Both the position numbers and the translations under genes were made by a program. The notes beneath the pieces are model-generated. The model made no database searches. It saw nothing but the letters and a program-made list of their open reading frames with translations, and was not told the DNA's origin. Below are positions 62,295 to 64,000 of a stretch of 64,000 nucleotides of DNA, piece after piece (position 1 is the stretch's first letter; the number at the start of each line of letters is the position of its first letter). The DNA is from CAYNWT01 sp964450955 (GTDB taxonomy: Bacteria; Planctomycetota; Planctomycetia; Planctomycetales; Planctomycetaceae). Location of the stretch: positions 1 to 64,000 of the forward strand of contig CAYVFI010000014.1 of assembly GCA_964450955.1 (NCBI GenBank), written 5' to 3'.

Positions 62295-64000
62295 ATGCGT
62301 TTTAGAGACCTCTGGCTGTGCGGTGTGCTGGGCGCCGTGACGATGACAAGTGCCGCCATGCCGGTTCGCCCGGTTCAATTACAAGACGCGGCGGACTCTG
62401 TGGATCTATCGTACATCGATTCCAGTTTCGCAGCGGGCGCCCTGGTTCGGCCGCAACAGGCAATGAAATCCGACTTTGGCAAGGCCGTTATTGAGAACGC
62501 GTTCAACGGCACCGAATTCGAAGACATAACCAAAGACTTCTCCACGAACTTTGGTGTCGACCTGAACGACGTCAAGCAACTGGCCGTTCTGGTTCGCGAA
62601 AGAACTTTGGCGAAAAGCTTTGGCATGCGTTTGCCGACTAAAGGCGTGGCCGCTGATGCCGTCAATGAAAATCAGCTCAAGAACCAGATGAAGCAAATCG
62701 CACTTTCGTTTCACAATTACGCTGACGCCTATCAAGAGTTCCCGCCAGCAACTGGCAAACTAAGTTGGCGCGTTCATATTTTGCCGTTCCTGGAAGAGCA
62801 AGAACTCTACGAGCAGTTTGACCTCGACGAAGACTGGGACAGTGACACAAACAAACCGCTTATCGAAAAGATGCCGGACATCTTCAACAGCCCAGGCGTC
62901 AACGTGGCGGGCAAGACTTCTATCCACGTGTTTGTTGGAGAGAACGCGCCGTTCGAAGATTCGCTGACCTTCCGGGATATCATCGACGGCACGTCCAACA
63001 CAATCATGGCTGTTGTTGCCGGAGCGGACAAAGCGGCTGAGTGGACAAAACCCGGTGGGCTAAAGATAGACGAAGACAATCCGACCGATGCATTCGGCGA
63101 CCTGGATCAACCAGCCATGGTCGCAATGCTTGACGGTTCAGTCTCAAGGCTCGACGGCGTCGATGAGGAAACCGTCAAGGGCTTACTCACACACGCTGGC
63201 GGCGAGCGAGTTAATTGGAACCGATTCGGCAGTCAGGATGTGGCACCGGACCCGGAATCGAACCCAACCATCATCGCACACTGTACGAAGCCTATCGATC
63301 AAAAGACGGCCGTTGCGATGTTCGGGCAGGGCTTTGGCGATCCGGAAAAGAAAAAGGGCAACGGCCATGAGTATTGGGACGTCGGTGGTTACGCAATTTG
63401 GTTCCCAAATAAGACCACACTCGTGGCGACACAATCGAAACTGCTACCCCGACTCATGTCGAACCGCAAACAGGACAGCAAACTGCGAAAGCTGTTCGCG
63501 AAACAAGGATCTGCCGACGTCCTGCTTGTAGGCGACACTGAATCGATGCCGTCGGTGTTTCAGCAGATGGTACAAGGAGCACCCATCCCGCTGGCAACAG
63601 TGACCGATGTATGGACCGTGATTGATGTGTCATCAAAAAAACACCCACTGATGCACGTTCAACTGGAAGCCGGCGACCCGCAGCCTGCGGGGGTAATTCA
63701 GGCCATGTTGACAGGCTCGCTCGCCATGGGCCAACAGATGATGACTCCCGAGAATGCTCCGCCAGGGATGGAGGGAGTTATGGAGACACTGGGTGAACTT
63801 ATGAAAGATGTCAAAGTCGAACGAAACGAAGGCACGCTCACCTACACCATTCGCAAGCCGGTCGACTATGAGAAGCAAATCGGTTCGCTGAAACCCGAAT
63901 TCAAGAAGCTTGGTGATACAATCCGAACCGCTCGAGGTGCTGCAACTCGGGCTCGGAAGATGAACTCAATGAGGCAAGTTGGGCTGGCGTTTCACAACCA
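62295..64000 (+). CDS. DUF1559 protein without pilin helix, partial at window end
   Basis: The frame runs open from the ATG at 62295 (AAGGAG 7 nt upstream) through the last base, giving at least 568 residues; the 3' end is outside the window. A signal peptide replaces the prepilin motif. A DUF1559 module begins MKQIALSFHNYADAYQEFPP, continues LSWRVHILPFLEEQELYEQF, FNSPGVNVAG, DIIDGTSNTIMAV and MVAMLDGSV. A beta-rich region follows, and a second module starts at the end (MNSMRQVGLAFHN). It is therefore a tandem DUF1559 protein, secreted rather than pilin-like. Confidence 0.9.
   Translation, partial: MRFRDLWLCGVLGAVTMTSAAMPVRPVQLQDAADSVDLSYIDSSFAAGALVRPQQAMKSDFGKAVIENAFNGTEFEDITKDFSTNFGVDLNDVKQLAVLVRERTLAKSFGMRLPTKGVAADAVNENQLKNQMKQIALSFHNYADAYQEFPPATGKLSWRVHILPFLEEQELYEQFDLDEDWDSDTNKPLIEKMPDIFNSPGVNVAGKTSIHVFVGENAPFEDSLTFRDIIDGTSNTIMAVVAGADKAAEWTKPGGLKIDEDNPTDAFGDLDQPAMVAMLDGSVSRLDGVDEETVKGLLTHAGGERVNWNRFGSQDVAPDPESNPTIIAHCTKPIDQKTAVAMFGQGFGDPEKKKGNGHEYWDVGGYAIWFPNKTTLVATQSKLLPRLMSNRKQDSKLRKLFAKQGSADVLLVGDTESMPSVFQQMVQGAPIPLATVTDVWTVIDVSSKKHPLMHVQLEAGDPQPAGVIQAMLTGSLAMGQQMMTPENAPPGMEGVMETLGELMKDVKVERNEGTLTYTIRKPVDYEKQIGSLKPEFKKLGDTIRTARGAATRARKMNSMRQVGLAFHN

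Noticed and set aside
1..64000. Search for phage, integrase, transposase, toxin-antitoxin, restriction or CRISPR genes
   Set aside because: None was seen in the translated frames. The repeats found have no enzyme next to them, so no mobile or defence island is claimed.

Overview
The window looks like chromosomal DNA from a planctomycete, probably a marine or sulfatase-rich member of the Planctomycetales. The evidence is gene content: three DUF1559 proteins (two with a type IV pilin-like N-terminus), a DUF1549/DUF1553 - DUF1501 - PPC-domain block, two arylsulfatases, an ECF-type sigma factor overlapping a Ser/Thr kinase-WD40 protein, a formylmethanofuran dehydrogenase subunit C homologue, and NPY-type small membrane proteins. 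I saw no phage, transposase, integrase, CRISPR array or tRNA. The gene density and mixed strand pattern are those of ordinary chromosome.

Layout. 0.2-5.2 kb: a GH99/GH71-like secreted glycosidase overlapping a Tat-exported metallophosphoesterase, an OmpR-type two-component pair, and a DUF4956 membrane protein. 5.2-16.9 kb: a sulfatase fused to a lectin-like C-terminal domain, a TPR-redoxin protein, a DUF1559 pseudopilin, a fuconolactonase-like amidohydrolase, an SDR, an E2-type acyltransferase, an acyltransferase-3/SGNH membrane protein and a peroxiredoxin-like lipoprotein. 17.2-21.0 kb: sigma factor and kinase-WD40 pair, then a decayed GGDEF fragment and a DoxX-like protein. 21.2-24 kb: msrB, an SRP RNA gene (ffs), a double [4Fe-4S] ferredoxin and an SMP-30-like propeller. 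24.2-29.1 kb: DUF1559 plus a zinc-ribbon/regulatory-fold partner, a mechanosensitive-channel-like protein and a DUF805-like protein.

29.7-33.2 kb: a tight minus-strand group fhcC-oleC-oleD, joining a C1-carrier enzyme homologue to two genes of long-chain olefin/beta-lactone synthesis. 33.4-36.6 kb: two EF-hand, glycine-rich exported proteins flanking a polytopic membrane protein; one of them is a YceI-EF-hand fusion. 36.9-45.3 kb: a second sulfatase, then the minus-strand DUF1549/DUF1553, DUF1501, PPC block and a tandem PilZ protein. 45.4-53.3 kb: a Tex30-like hydrolase, SulP transporter, purple-acid-phosphatase-like enzyme, DUF2784 protein, HExxH protein and HtrA-type protease. 53.7-60.5 kb: two Cys-rich exported proteins flanking a GT39-like membrane glycosyltransferase and ligA. 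60.5-64 kb: a MocA-like nucleotidyltransferase, a DUF4380-like protein and a truncated, pilin-less DUF1559 protein running off the end.

Non-coding structure includes an SRP RNA with an unusual tip, three clear intrinsic terminators, a dispersed ~97-bp palindromic element (two full copies and one hairpin-only copy), and heptanucleotide arrays sitting on the 3' ends of two minus-strand genes. I did not find a clearly new defence or mobile system. The least conventional items are the fhcC-ole linkage, the repeat elements, the SRP RNA tip and several domain fusions. All assignments were made by reading motifs; none was checked against a database.
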